In this document: positions 24,179-32,473 of the stretch, piece by piece
Numbering within the stretch: the first letter of the stretch is position 1
Layout: each line of letters opens with the position of its first letter
Source: Clostridiaceae bacterium
Lineage (GTDB): Bacteria > Bacillota > Clostridia > Oscillospirales > Acutalibacteraceae
Reading direction: 5' to 3'
Assembly: GCA_016296885.1 (NCBI GenBank)
Contig: JAEDHT010000014.1
Coordinates: forward strand, 1-46,043
Length of the DNA stretch: 46,043 nt
Position numbers and translations under genes: made by a program
Notes under the pieces: model-generated
What the model was told of the DNA's origin: nothing
The model's database searches: none
What the model saw: only the letters and a program-made list of their open reading frames with translations

Positions 24179-25939
24179 ATGGCTTTGCCGGATAGCTTTT
24201 TGCAGGATCTCCATTCTCGCAACCCTGCCACAGACGTTATTTCGTCATATGTAAATCTCAAAAGAGCCGGAAGAAACATGGTTGGTCTTTGCCCTTTTCA
24301 CAATGAAAAGACACCGTCATTCACTGTCTATGGTTCAACTGATTCTTTCTATTGCTTTGGCTGTGGCGCCGGTGGCGATGTAATCACATTCATCAGAAAA
24401 ATAGAAAATCTTGACTATATGGAGGCAGTCAAGTTTTTAGCACAGAGAAGTGGCTTACAAATGCCTGAGGATGGCTACGATGATTCGCTTAGTCGCCTGA
24501 GAACAAGAATATTTGAAGCCAACAGAGCTGCTGCAAAGTTTTTTCACAAGTTTTTGTATACTCCCGAAGGCTCCGTCGGATTGGAATATCTGAGAAGCAG
24601 AGGACTTAGCGAAGCCAGTATCAAGCATTTTGGACTGGGATTTGCACCGAAAAACACCTATGCACTTAATAAATATCTTATTGAATGTGGATTTACTGAG
24701 TTTGAATTGATTCAAGCCAATCTTGCATTTAAATCAAATAGAACAAACAGACTTGTAGATAGGTTTATAGATAGAGTTATCTATCCTATGATAGACCTTC
24801 GAGGTAATGTGGTAGCCTTTGCGGGAAGAACCCTCAATAAGGATGAAAAGGCTAAATACATAAACACCTCCGACACGCCTGTTTTTAAAAAAAGCAATAA
24901 TTTATTTGCGCTAAATTACGCAAAAAACACAAAGGAAAAACAAATAATACTTGTTGAAGGTTATATGGATGTTATATCACTTCATCAGGTGGGTATAGAA
25001 AACACAGTAGCCACTATGGGTACAGCGCTTACCAGAGAACACGCACTGATACTGGGCAAATACGCTGACGAAATTATACTTTGCTTCGACTCCGATTCAG
25101 CCGGTCAAAAGGCTACATCACGAGCGATTGAGATTTTGCGTGATGCCAATATCCCAATCAGGATAATCAGAGTTCCCGGCAATAAAGACCCGGATGAGTT
25201 TCTCAATGCAGATAAGCAAAATGGCGCTTCAAGATTTAGATTGCTCATTGAGAATAGTGGCAACGATATAGAATATAGATTAGGCTTGCTAAGAAATGGT
25301 GTAGACCTCAGCGTTGCATCGCAGAAAGTGGCGTTTCTTAAGGAAGCTGCAAAAATGATATCGAATATAAATAATGCTGTGGAGGTAGATGTTTATGTCA
25401 GCAAGCTCTGCAAAGAGCTGGATGTAGAAAAAACTGCTATGGTACATCTTATCAATCAGCATCGCAAAAAATATTATAGAGAAGAAAAGAAAAAATTTTC
25501 TCAGAAAATCCAATCATCAGACACTCGTCCTGACGTTGTAAACCCCGATAGATCAAGACAGCTCAAGGCTGCCAAGGCGGAAGAAGCGCTCATATGCTTT
25601 TTGTTTAACCACCCTGACGAACTCAAAAAAATCTGCGAAAAAATCTCTCCAGACGATTTCATCACAGACTTTAACCGAAAGGTGTTTTTATGCGTCAGCG
25701 AGAGAATAAAAAATGGAAGCGGGACTTCACTTTTTGATATATCAAACGAATTTTCAGTTGAAGAAAACAGCAGAATATCATTTATTGTTAATAAAAACTG
25801 TGGTGATTTGCAATATGCATTTGATTGCATAAATGTTATCCTCAGCGAAAAAAATAAACAACAGCTCAAATCAGAGAGCAATCCCAACGATGACGATCTG
25901 TTAAAGTATATAGACAGTATCAAAAAAGGGAAAAAGTAA
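24179..25939 (+). CDS. dnaG: DNA primase
   Basis: 586 residues from ATG 24179; AAGGACGG at 24160-24167 serves it or the ATG at 24170. The CHC2 zinc finger has C38, H41, C59 and C62. The Toprim domain shows E260 in VEGYMDV and the D304-S-D306 pair (CFDSDSAG). The C-terminal helicase-binding domain (about 440-586) is divergent, as usual. It makes RNA primers at the replication fork with DnaB. It is followed 15 bp later by rpoD, the classical macromolecular synthesis order, with dgt in place of rpsU. Confidence 0.96.
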   Translation: MALPDSFLQDLHSRNPATDVISSYVNLKRAGRNMVGLCPFHNEKTPSFTVYGSTDSFYCFGCGAGGDVITFIRKIENLDYMEAVKFLAQRSGLQMPEDGYDDSLSRLRTRIFEANRAAAKFFHKFLYTPEGSVGLEYLRSRGLSEASIKHFGLGFAPKNTYALNKYLIECGFTEFELIQANLAFKSNRTNRLVDRFIDRVIYPMIDLRGNVVAFAGRTLNKDEKAKYINTSDTPVFKKSNNLFALNYAKNTKEKQIILVEGYMDVISLHQVGIENTVATMGTALTREHALILGKYADEIILCFDSDSAGQKATSRAIEILRDANIPIRIIRVPGNKDPDEFLNADKQNGASRFRLLIENSGNDIEYRLGLLRNGVDLSVASQKVAFLKEAAKMISNINNAVEVDVYVSKLCKELDVEKTAMVHLINQHRKKYYREEKKKFSQKIQSSDTRPDVVNPDRSRQLKAAKAEEALICFLFNHPDELKKICEKISPDDFITDFNRKVFLCVSERIKNGSGTSLFDISNEFSVEENSRISFIVNKNCGDLQYAFDCINVILSEKNKQQLKSESNPNDDDLLKYIDSIKKGKK

Positions 25940-25954
25940 GGAAAGGTAAAAAAT

Positions 25955-27055
25955 ATGGGTATTCAATCACAAGATAAGAAGACAATCATAAAAGATCTTA
26001 CCGAACAGGCTAAAATTAAAGGCTCACTTAGTACTAAAGAAATCTTAGATGCTATGGGCGAGGTTGATTTTGAGCCGGAGGTGCTAGAAAAATTTTATGA
26101 TAATCTTGAGGCAATGGGAATTGAAATCATTGAAGATTTTGATGATTTGCAGATAGATGATATAGATCTTGGCATCACCTCAGGAACAGCAGACATCATG
26201 GAAGAAGAGCCTACTGTAGACTCTGTAAATATTGATGATCCGGTAAAAATTTATCTTAAAGAGATAGGCAGAGTGCCTCTTCTTTCGCCGGAAGAGGAAA
26301 TCAAGCTTGCTATGGGTATAAACAACGGCGACGAAATGGCTAAGAAGCGTCTTAGCGAAGCTAACCTACGTCTTGTTGTTAGTATAGCAAAGAGATATTT
26401 GGGAAGAGGAATGCAATTTTTGGATCTTATCCAAGAAGGCAACCTCGGTTTGATTAAGGCGGTTGAAAAATTTGACTACACAAAGGGCTTCAAATTTTCA
26501 ACATATGCCACATGGTGGATAAGACAAGCTATCACAAGGGCTATAGCCGATCAAGCCAGAACTATCAGAATACCCGTACACATGGTAGAAACTATTAATA
26601 AGGTTAAGAAGGTATCTAACCAGCTTTTGCATGAAAATGGCCATGAGCCATCACCTGAGGAGATAGCCGAAGCAGTGGGAATGTCACCTGATAAAATACG
26701 TGAGATAATGAGAATAGCGCAGGAGCCTGTGTCACTTGAAACTCCGATTGGTGAGGAGGAGGACAGTCATTTGGGAGACTTTATCCCTGATGACGATGCT
26801 CCGGCACCGGCAGATGCAGCATCGCAGACTATGCTCAAAGAGCAGTTAGACGAGGTGTTGTCTACTCTTACACCAAGAGAAGAAAAGGTGCTTCGCCTTA
26901 GATTTGGCCTTGTGGATGGACATCCGCACACTCTCGAAGAGGTTGGAAGAGTCTTTAATGTTACTCGTGAGCGTATAAGACAAATTGAGGCTAAGGCTCT
27001 CAGAAAGCTTCGTCATCCCAGCAGAAGTAAAAAACTAAGAGATTTTATGGAATAA
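25955..27055 (+). CDS. rpoD: Primary RNA polymerase sigma factor (SigA/RpoD)
   Basis: 366 residues. Region 1.2 begins near 93 (DDPVKIYLKEIGRVPLL), region 2 covers 131-205 with GMQFLDLIQEGNLGLIKAV and FSTYATWWIRQAITRAI, region 3 follows (about 210-290) and region 4.2 ends the protein (TLEEVGRVFNVTRERIRQIE). A short region 1.1 is typical of Firmicutes. It recognises the TTGACA-17-TATAAT promoters seen throughout this window. AAGGAAAGG precedes the ATG. Confidence 0.98.
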   Translation: MGIQSQDKKTIIKDLTEQAKIKGSLSTKEILDAMGEVDFEPEVLEKFYDNLEAMGIEIIEDFDDLQIDDIDLGITSGTADIMEEEPTVDSVNIDDPVKIYLKEIGRVPLLSPEEEIKLAMGINNGDEMAKKRLSEANLRLVVSIAKRYLGRGMQFLDLIQEGNLGLIKAVEKFDYTKGFKFSTYATWWIRQAITRAIADQARTIRIPVHMVETINKVKKVSNQLLHENGHEPSPEEIAEAVGMSPDKIREIMRIAQEPVSLETPIGEEEDSHLGDFIPDDDAPAPADAASQTMLKEQLDEVLSTLTPREEKVLRLRFGLVDGHPHTLEEVGRVFNVTRERIRQIEAKALRKLRHPSRSKKLRDFME

Positions 27056-27080
27056 TTGATTATAAAGAAAGATAAAAAGT

Positions 27081-27581
27081 ATGGAAAAAGTAGCTACTTT
27101 TGAAAAAATATCTGAGAAACGGTTTAAAGAGGATTTCTCAAAGGAATTGGGTTTTTCAGATGTAAAATATGAGGAACTTATATTGCCAAGGAGAGCCACT
27201 GTTGGCTCTGCAGGATATGACTTTTTTTCTCCTGCTGATTTTGAGCTTGCCCCCGGAGAATCTATCAAGATACCCACAGGGATTCGTGTGAGGATAGATG
27301 ATGGCTGGGTGCTCCAGCTTTTTCCAAGAAGTAGTTTAGGATTTAAATTCCGTCTTCAGCTGGACAATACTGTGGGAATAATTGATAGTGATTATTACTA
27401 TTCCTCCAACGAGGGCCACATATTTATAAAGCTTACAAATTGCACTAATGATAATAAAACCGTCTCCGTAAAAAAAGATGATGCTTTTGCACAAGGGGTG
27501 TTTTTGCAATACGGAATCACCTATGATGATGATGTGCATGAGCTTCGCAACGGAGGATTCGGCAGCACAAACAAGTCTTAA
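27081..27581 (+). CDS. dUTPase-family deoxynucleotide pyrophosphatase
   Basis: 166 residues with all five dUTPase motifs: SAGYDFF (43-49), PRSSLGF (82-88), NTVGIIDSDYY (96-106), KKDDAFAQGVF (131-141) and RNGGFGSTNKS (156-166). The motif 2 and 3 wording (PRSSLGFKFR, IIDSDYY) matches the phage-related Firmicutes type more than the classical DutA type. It should hydrolyse dUTP to dUMP and keep uracil out of DNA. It starts 25 bp after rpoD with only a weak Shine-Dalgarno. A dCTP-directed activity cannot be excluded from sequence. Confidence 0.85.
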   Translation: MEKVATFEKISEKRFKEDFSKELGFSDVKYEELILPRRATVGSAGYDFFSPADFELAPGESIKIPTGIRVRIDDGWVLQLFPRSSLGFKFRLQLDNTVGIIDSDYYYSSNEGHIFIKLTNCTNDNKTVSVKKDDAFAQGVFLQYGITYDDDVHELRNGGFGSTNKS

Positions 27582-27605
27582 GATAATGGACAGGAGTGAA
27601 ATATT

Positions 27606-28061
27606 ATGAAATGCCCATATTGTTCTCATCCGGAAAGCAAGGTAAATGATTCCAGACCATCGGATGATAACACAAAAATAAGAAGACGTAGAGAATGTCT
27701 GGCGTGTGGAAGAAGATTCACCACATATGAGGCAGTGGAATTGGTGCCTATAATGGTAATAAAGCGTGATGAATCCAGAGAGCCATTTGACAAGCAAAAG
27801 CTTGTGAACGGACTTATAAGAGCGTGTGAAAAGCGTGCGGTATCTTATGAAACTATTCAGAATATTGCAAATGACATAGAGATGAGTTTGCAAAATGATC
27901 TTGATAGAGAGGTACCATCTCAGCTTATCGGTGAATACGTGATGGATAGGTTAAGAGATGTGGACGAGGTGGCTTATGTTAGATTTGCTTCGGTTTATAG
28001 GCAGTTTAAAGATATAAGCACTTTTGTGGAAGAGATAAACAAGCTTAAAAAGGATAAATAA
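27606..28061 (+). CDS. nrdR: Transcriptional repressor NrdR
   Basis: 151 residues, the family's usual length. The zinc ribbon has C3, C6, C31 and C34 (MKCPYCS, ECLACGRRF), followed by FTTYEAVE and an ATP-cone domain from about 46 (MVIKRDESREPFDKQKLVNGLIRACEKR, split here by family knowledge). It represses ribonucleotide reductase genes when dATP is high. No NrdR box is seen near its neighbours. With the dUTPase-like and dGTPase-like genes it makes a loose nucleotide-pool group around dnaG-rpoD. Confidence 0.96.
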   Translation: MKCPYCSHPESKVNDSRPSDDNTKIRRRRECLACGRRFTTYEAVELVPIMVIKRDESREPFDKQKLVNGLIRACEKRAVSYETIQNIANDIEMSLQNDLDREVPSQLIGEYVMDRLRDVDEVAYVRFASVYRQFKDISTFVEEINKLKKDK

Positions 28062-28126
28062 CGCATAGATTTTATATATTTTAGGTGTAATAATATTTAT
28101 TGTATAAAATGATAGGAGCGATTTTC

Positions 28127-28297
28127 ATGAGATTTCTAAAGAAAAAATACAATACCCCGAATTTAATCATAGAATCCGTTGGGTTAATTGATGTTATGGC
28201 GTCCTCGGCAGATGGTGGGTATATCGTGGTCGATTATTTTGATAATCCTGTTTACATTCCTAGAGAAGAGGGTTTGTTCTCGTACTATAATGATTAA
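28127..28297 (+). CDS. 56-residue peptide of unknown function
   Basis: I start it at ATG 28127, 8 bp after AGGAGCG; the longer in-frame reading from 28100 has no Shine-Dalgarno. The peptide has a basic head (MRFLKKKYNTP), a hydrophobic middle (NLIIESVGLIDVMASSADGG), then YIVVDYFDNPVYIPREEG and a Tyr-rich end. It has no Cys and no signal peptide or clear membrane helix. Short proteins opening Y-x-x-P-x-(I/L)IE are common in gut Clostridia but uncharacterised. No terminator separates it from nrdR, so it may be the last gene of that transcript, or have its own promoter. Confidence 0.65.
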   Translation: MRFLKKKYNTPNLIIESVGLIDVMASSADGGYIVVDYFDNPVYIPREEGLFSYYND

Positions 28298-28312
28298 TTT
28301 AGTTTTTTTACT

Positions 28313-28536
28313 AGGGTTGTCGCATTAAGGCTAATATGCACAAATAAGCGAGGTTATTATCTAAATTGGCTCCCTATGACGAGGAAGCTGTTGAGTGAAA
28401 CGAGATTGAGGGAGAGAAAAAACTGCTTTTTGCAGAATTTTTATCTTTTCTCTCCCTCCGTCAAAACTTCGTTTTGCCACCTCCCTCATCAGAGGGAGGC
28501 GCAACTTGTGCAAATTGCCTCTGGTGCAACAGCTCC
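28313..28536. repeat. Long inverted-repeat (MITE-like) element
   Basis: The stretch folds back on itself. Innermost, GAGGGAGAGAAAA (28408-28420) is the exact inverse of 28446-28458, around a small CTGC/GCAG hairpin. Next, GGCTCCCT at 28368-28375 and on to about 28390 pairs with 28478-28500 with few mismatches. Outermost, 28313-28350 resembles the inverse of 28501-28536 (shared TGCACAA and AGGC cores). A 17-nt insert interrupts the left arm. T8 follows at about 28537, so as RNA it can also act as a terminator. No ORF of note lies inside. Together with flanks it accounts for the gene-free gap 28298-28770; the rest of that gap holds the next gene's promoter and leader. Confidence 0.65.
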
Positions 28537-28641
28537 TTTTTTTTGTCCGATTTTATTATCGTAAATTGTTAATATAATAGATGAAGAACAAAATGTTTGA
28601 ATTATTTATATAGAAAATCGTCAGAAAATACAAAAAATATA

Positions 28642-28670
28642 TGGACATTGGCAAATATATATATTATAAT
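28642..28670 (+). promoter_or_regulatory. Promoter of the SH3b-dockerin gene
   Basis: TGGACA, 17 bp, TATAAT, giving a leader of roughly 95 nt before the ATG at 28771, which has AAAGGAGG upstream. Confidence 0.7.
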
Positions 28671-28770
28671 GTATGTGCATAATAGTGTTGTCGTATGTCT
28701 TAGAAACATAATATTATTTAGTAGGATGATTTCTGTGCATATAATGACATAATTCAAAGGAGGCAATGTT

Positions 28771-31700
28771 ATGAAAAATTCATTACAAAGATTATGCAAA
28801 AAGGGTGTTTCATTTATCCTTGCAGCAATTATGCTGGTGGGTATGGTAGCACTCGTGCCGGTAGTTGGCTCTGCTACAGCTTCTGCTGTGGTTGCTGATG
28901 ATGTTATGGCACAAGCATCCACAGGTACATATAGGGTTACTACAGAGGGTGGTAATCTCACTCTCAGAGAAAGTGCATCCTCAAGCTCTAAGCAGTTGGA
29001 TTATGTTCCAAACGGCACACTTGTAGTAATTACAGAGATTTCAAACGGTTTTGGTAAGACAACATATAATGGAAAAACAGGCTGGCTCTCAATGAGCTAT
29101 CTCACATTTGTTTCTTCCGGTACAGACCCTGTTTCACCTAGTACATCAAATAAAACAGGCACATATAGAATTACTACAGAAGGTGGCAATCTCATTCTCA
29201 GAGGCAGTGCATCCTCAAGTGGCGGCCAAGTGGCTCTTGTACCAAATGGCACACTTGTTGTAGTCACAGAGTTTTCAAATGGATTTGGTAAGACTACATA
29301 TAGTGGTCAGACAGGTTGGCTTGCAATGAGCTATCTCACATATGTATCATCCTCTATGACAATCACTACAGATACATCAAATTCAGGAACACCTACAGCT
29401 AAAACAGGTACATATAGAGTTACACTAAGCAATGGTAATCTCATTCTCAGAAGCAGTGCCTCCTCAAGTGGCGGTCAAGTGGAGCTTGTACCAAATGGCA
29501 CACTTGTTGTAGTTACTGAGATTTCAAATGGCTTTGGTAAGACCACATATAACGGCAAGACAGGCTGGCTTTCAATGAGCTATCTCACATTTGTATCATC
29601 TTCTATGACAATCACTACAGATACATCAAACTCAGGCACACCTACATCTAAAACAGGCACATATAGAGTTAATACACAAGGTGGTAATCTTAATATGCGT
29701 CCAACAGCATCCAGCTCACAGTCAGCAATCGGCAGTGTACCAAATGGCACACTCGTTGTAATCACAGAGATTTCTAATGGTTATGGTAAAACTACTTATG
29801 GTGGTCAAACAGGCTGGCTTTCAATGAGCTATCTCACATATGTATCATCTTCTATGACTATTTCTACAGATACATCAAATTCAGGCACAACCACAGCTAA
29901 AACAGGTACGTACAAGGTTACGCTAACTAACGGTAATCTCATTCTCAGAAGCAGTGCATCCTCGAGTGGCGGTCAAGTTGAGCTTGTACCAAATGGCACA
30001 CTTGTAGTAATTACAGAGATTTCAAACGGTTTTGGTAAGACCACATATAATGGCAAGAGTGGCTGGCTCTCAATGAGCTATCTCACATTTGTATCATCCA
30101 ATATGACTGTTTCTTCAGATACAACAACACCAGTTACGCCTACAGGTAAAACAGGCACATACAAGGTTACCCTTACCAATGGTAATCTTATTCTCAGAAG
30201 CAGTGCCTCCTCAAGCGGTGGTCAAGTGGCTCTAGTTCCAAACGGTACACTCGTTGTAATTACAGAGATTTCAAACGGCTTTGGTAAGACCACATATAAC
30301 GACAAAACAGGCTGGCTCTCAATGAGCTACCTCACATTTGTGTCATCCGATACAAATGTTTCTACAGATACATCAACACCTGTAACACCTACATCTAAAA
30401 CAGGTACATACAAGGTTACATTAACTAGCGGTAATCTCGTTCTCAGACAGAATGCAGTGGCTGGTTCCACACAATTGGAGCTTGTACCAAATGGTACACT
30501 TGTTGTAATCACAGAGATTTCAAACGGCTTTGGTAAGACCACATATAACGGTAAGACAGGCTGGCTTGCAATGAGTTACCTCACGTTTGTTTCCTCCGAT
30601 ATGGAAGTATCTAGTGACAATAATAATACACCTACAACCTATAAGACGGGTAGATATAAAGTAACACTTACAAACGGCAATCTAAAGCTACGTGCGGCTC
30701 CTATCAATGGTGAGCAGGTAGCACTTATTCCTAACGGAACTGAGCTTAATATAACAGAAGTTTCCGGTGAATGGGGAAAAACAACATATAATGGTTTAAC
30801 AGGCTGGATTTCACTTGCATTGGCAACCTATATTGGTGCTTCAACAAATGATGCTCCCGGCTCTGAAACTGGCTACGCTCTGGGAACATACACAGTAACT
30901 CTAAGCTCAGGTAATTTAAGACTTCGTAGCACCCCATCTGCCTCCGGCGATACATTGGCATCTATTTCTAATGGTACACAAGTTATTATTACTGAGGTTA
31001 TGAATGACTTCGGTAAAACAACCTACGATGGAAAAACCGGTTGGGTTTCTATGGCATATCTCAGCTATACACAGTCAGGCTCCAGTGAGGTTGCAAGTGA
31101 CGGCGAGGTTTCCGGTGAAGTTAGCGGAGAAGTAGCAGAAGTTGCAATGTCATACAAAGTAAATACAGAAGATAATTCTGCAGTAAAAGTTCATGTAAAC
31201 CCAGATGCATCAAGTGCAGTGGCTTTCACAATCCCAAATGGTACACAGATCTTTGTTACAAAATCTCAGGATGACTGGGGATTTGTATCTCATGAAGGAA
31301 AAACCGGTTGGGTTCAGATGATGTATCTCGCAAGCGATGCCAGCGGTGAAGTTGCCGAGGGTACAGCTTATGTTGTAAAAACTCTTGATATATTCGGTTC
31401 CGTAAAGATGCACGAAGAGGCTGGCTCAAGCAGTAAGGTTCTTTGTAAGATTCCGAACGGTACTACTGTAATAGTACAGGATCAAACAACCCTTTGGGCT
31501 AAGGTAACATATAATAATATGACCGGATGGGTGTTTAAGGTTTATCTTGCAAAGGGCGACAACTCCGTAATGGATAAAGTAAACGACAAGCTAAATGAAA
31601 TCATTGATGATATCAAGGATACCGACTATGGCGAGCTTATCGACGAAGTTATCGACCTTATTAAAGGCGAAGACGAAGATACCGAGGGTAATTCAGAAGT

Positions 31701-32022
31701 AGTTGATGGTGAGGTTGTTCCGGGCGACGGAGAAGTAGTCGGTGGTGACGAAGTAGTTATCATTCCGGGTGACGGTGAGGTTGTAGATCAGCCGGTAAAT
31801 CCTTCAAATATAAAATACGGCGATGTAAACTGTGATGGTGGTGTTAATATGGTGGATGTAACAGACCTCCAGAAAATTATCGCTTCACTCACAACACATA
31901 CTAAATTTGGATCGATGTCAAAGTCAAATTCTGACGTAGATCATGATGGTAGCATTAAAATGACTGATGTTACTAAGATTCAGAAGTTCCTTGCAAATCT
32001 TGTTACTACTCTTGACTATTGA
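28771..32022 (+). CDS. Secreted protein with eleven SH3b repeats and C-terminal dockerin
   Basis: 1083 residues. A signal peptide (hydrophobic core about 14-33, cleavage near ATASA) precedes eleven bacterial SH3-like repeats of about 65-85 residues. Each opens like GTYRVTTEGGNLTLR, then PNGT and GKTTYNGKTGWLSMSYL; repeats 1-7 are near-identical, 8-11 diverge. Linkers are Thr/Ser/Pro-rich. An acidic region (about 930-1010) leads to a type I dockerin with loops DVNCDGGVNMVD and DVDHDGSIKMTD. SH3b domains often bind cell wall peptides or glycans, so it may attach cohesin-bearing complexes to walls; that is inference. No hydrolase domain is present. Confidence 0.9.
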   Translation: MKNSLQRLCKKGVSFILAAIMLVGMVALVPVVGSATASAVVADDVMAQASTGTYRVTTEGGNLTLRESASSSSKQLDYVPNGTLVVITEISNGFGKTTYNGKTGWLSMSYLTFVSSGTDPVSPSTSNKTGTYRITTEGGNLILRGSASSSGGQVALVPNGTLVVVTEFSNGFGKTTYSGQTGWLAMSYLTYVSSSMTITTDTSNSGTPTAKTGTYRVTLSNGNLILRSSASSSGGQVELVPNGTLVVVTEISNGFGKTTYNGKTGWLSMSYLTFVSSSMTITTDTSNSGTPTSKTGTYRVNTQGGNLNMRPTASSSQSAIGSVPNGTLVVITEISNGYGKTTYGGQTGWLSMSYLTYVSSSMTISTDTSNSGTTTAKTGTYKVTLTNGNLILRSSASSSGGQVELVPNGTLVVITEISNGFGKTTYNGKSGWLSMSYLTFVSSNMTVSSDTTTPVTPTGKTGTYKVTLTNGNLILRSSASSSGGQVALVPNGTLVVITEISNGFGKTTYNDKTGWLSMSYLTFVSSDTNVSTDTSTPVTPTSKTGTYKVTLTSGNLVLRQNAVAGSTQLELVPNGTLVVITEISNGFGKTTYNGKTGWLAMSYLTFVSSDMEVSSDNNNTPTTYKTGRYKVTLTNGNLKLRAAPINGEQVALIPNGTELNITEVSGEWGKTTYNGLTGWISLALATYIGASTNDAPGSETGYALGTYTVTLSSGNLRLRSTPSASGDTLASISNGTQVIITEVMNDFGKTTYDGKTGWVSMAYLSYTQSGSSEVASDGEVSGEVSGEVAEVAMSYKVNTEDNSAVKVHVNPDASSAVAFTIPNGTQIFVTKSQDDWGFVSHEGKTGWVQMMYLASDASGEVAEGTAYVVKTLDIFGSVKMHEEAGSSSKVLCKIPNGTTVIVQDQTTLWAKVTYNNMTGWVFKVYLAKGDNSVMDKVNDKLNEIIDDIKDTDYGELIDEVIDLIKGEDEDTEGNSEVVDGEVVPGDGEVVGGDEVVIIPGDGEVVDQPVNPSNIKYGDVNCDGGVNMVDVTDLQKIIASLTTHTKFGSMSKSNSDVDHDGSIKMTDVTKIQKFLANLVTTLDY

Positions 32023-32074
32023 TGATAACAGGTTTGCTCTATGTGGGGCATATAGTATCGGTTAACTAAAAAAA

Positions 32075-32118
32075 TCCCAGAGAATCGGGTTTGGTCCTGA
32101 TTCTCTGGGACTTTTGGT
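32075..32118. terminator. Bidirectional terminator between the SH3b gene and the yqzL-like gene
   Basis: TCCCAGAGAATC and GATTCTCTGGGA form a 12-bp stem. CTTTTGGTTTT follows on the plus strand; on the minus strand a run of seven T follows, so it is stronger for the minus gene. Confidence 0.85.
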
Positions 32119-32130
32119 TTTGTAAAAGAA

Positions 32131-32295
32131 TTAAAAAAATCCTCTGTTATCCTCTTTTTTGGCTGTATCATTCCCATTTGTCGTTCTTGGCTGTGGCTCA
32201 AAATATTCTTTTGAATCACGTATGGCAGAATATCTGAGATAATCCAAAACATTTCCTGTTTGCATAAATTGTGCCCATGCATCCATTATTTCCAT
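32131..32295 (-). CDS. YqzL-like small protein
   Basis: A 54-residue ORF: MEIMDAWAQFMQTGNVLDYL, then RYSAIRDSKEYFE and a polar tail. The W-x-x-F-x-x-TG-x-(I/V)-x-x-YL-x-Y core is the YqzL family pattern, found as tiny uncharacterised proteins in spore-forming Firmicutes. AAAGGAG stands 8 bp before the ATG. A different, longer minus frame over this stretch (ending at 32016) runs through the terminator and is a shadow. A strong terminator follows the stop. Confidence 0.8.
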   Translation of the reverse strand: MEIMDAWAQFMQTGNVLDYLRYSAIRDSKEYFEPQPRTTNGNDTAKKEDNRGFF

Positions 32296-32385
32296 TTTAT
32301 TATCTCCTTTATCAAAATAATATTATTATTGTTTGCAGTTTTCGCATATGTATTTAGTTTTTTATCTGGAAAATTAAGGATTAAT

Positions 32386-32402
32386 TAACACATTAGTGTG
32401 TT
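32386..32402. promoter_or_regulatory. Small inverted repeat in the yqzL/dehydratase divergent region
   Basis: TAACACA and TGTGTTA flank TTAG. It lies just upstream of the plus-strand promoter at 32423 and could be an operator. Confidence 0.35.
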
Positions 32403-32422
32403 ATGACATTTTCTTTAATTAT

Positions 32423-32451
32423 TTGACAAATAAAAAAATAAGTAGTAATAT
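32423..32451 (+). promoter_or_regulatory. Promoter of the dehydratase-glmS pair
   Basis: TTGACA, 17 bp, TAATAT, about 22 bp before the ATG at 32474. Confidence 0.75.
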
Positions 32452-32473
32452 TATATCTGAAAATAAAATATGA

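Noticed and set aside
28127..28297. RiPP precursor peptide
   Set aside because: No maturase, protease or transporter lies next to it and it has no Cys-rich core; kept only as an unknown small protein.
32016..32282. 88-residue minus-strand ORF over the intergenic gap
   Set aside because: It runs through a strong terminator hairpin; the 54-residue yqzL-like frame has the ribosome site and the recognisable motif.
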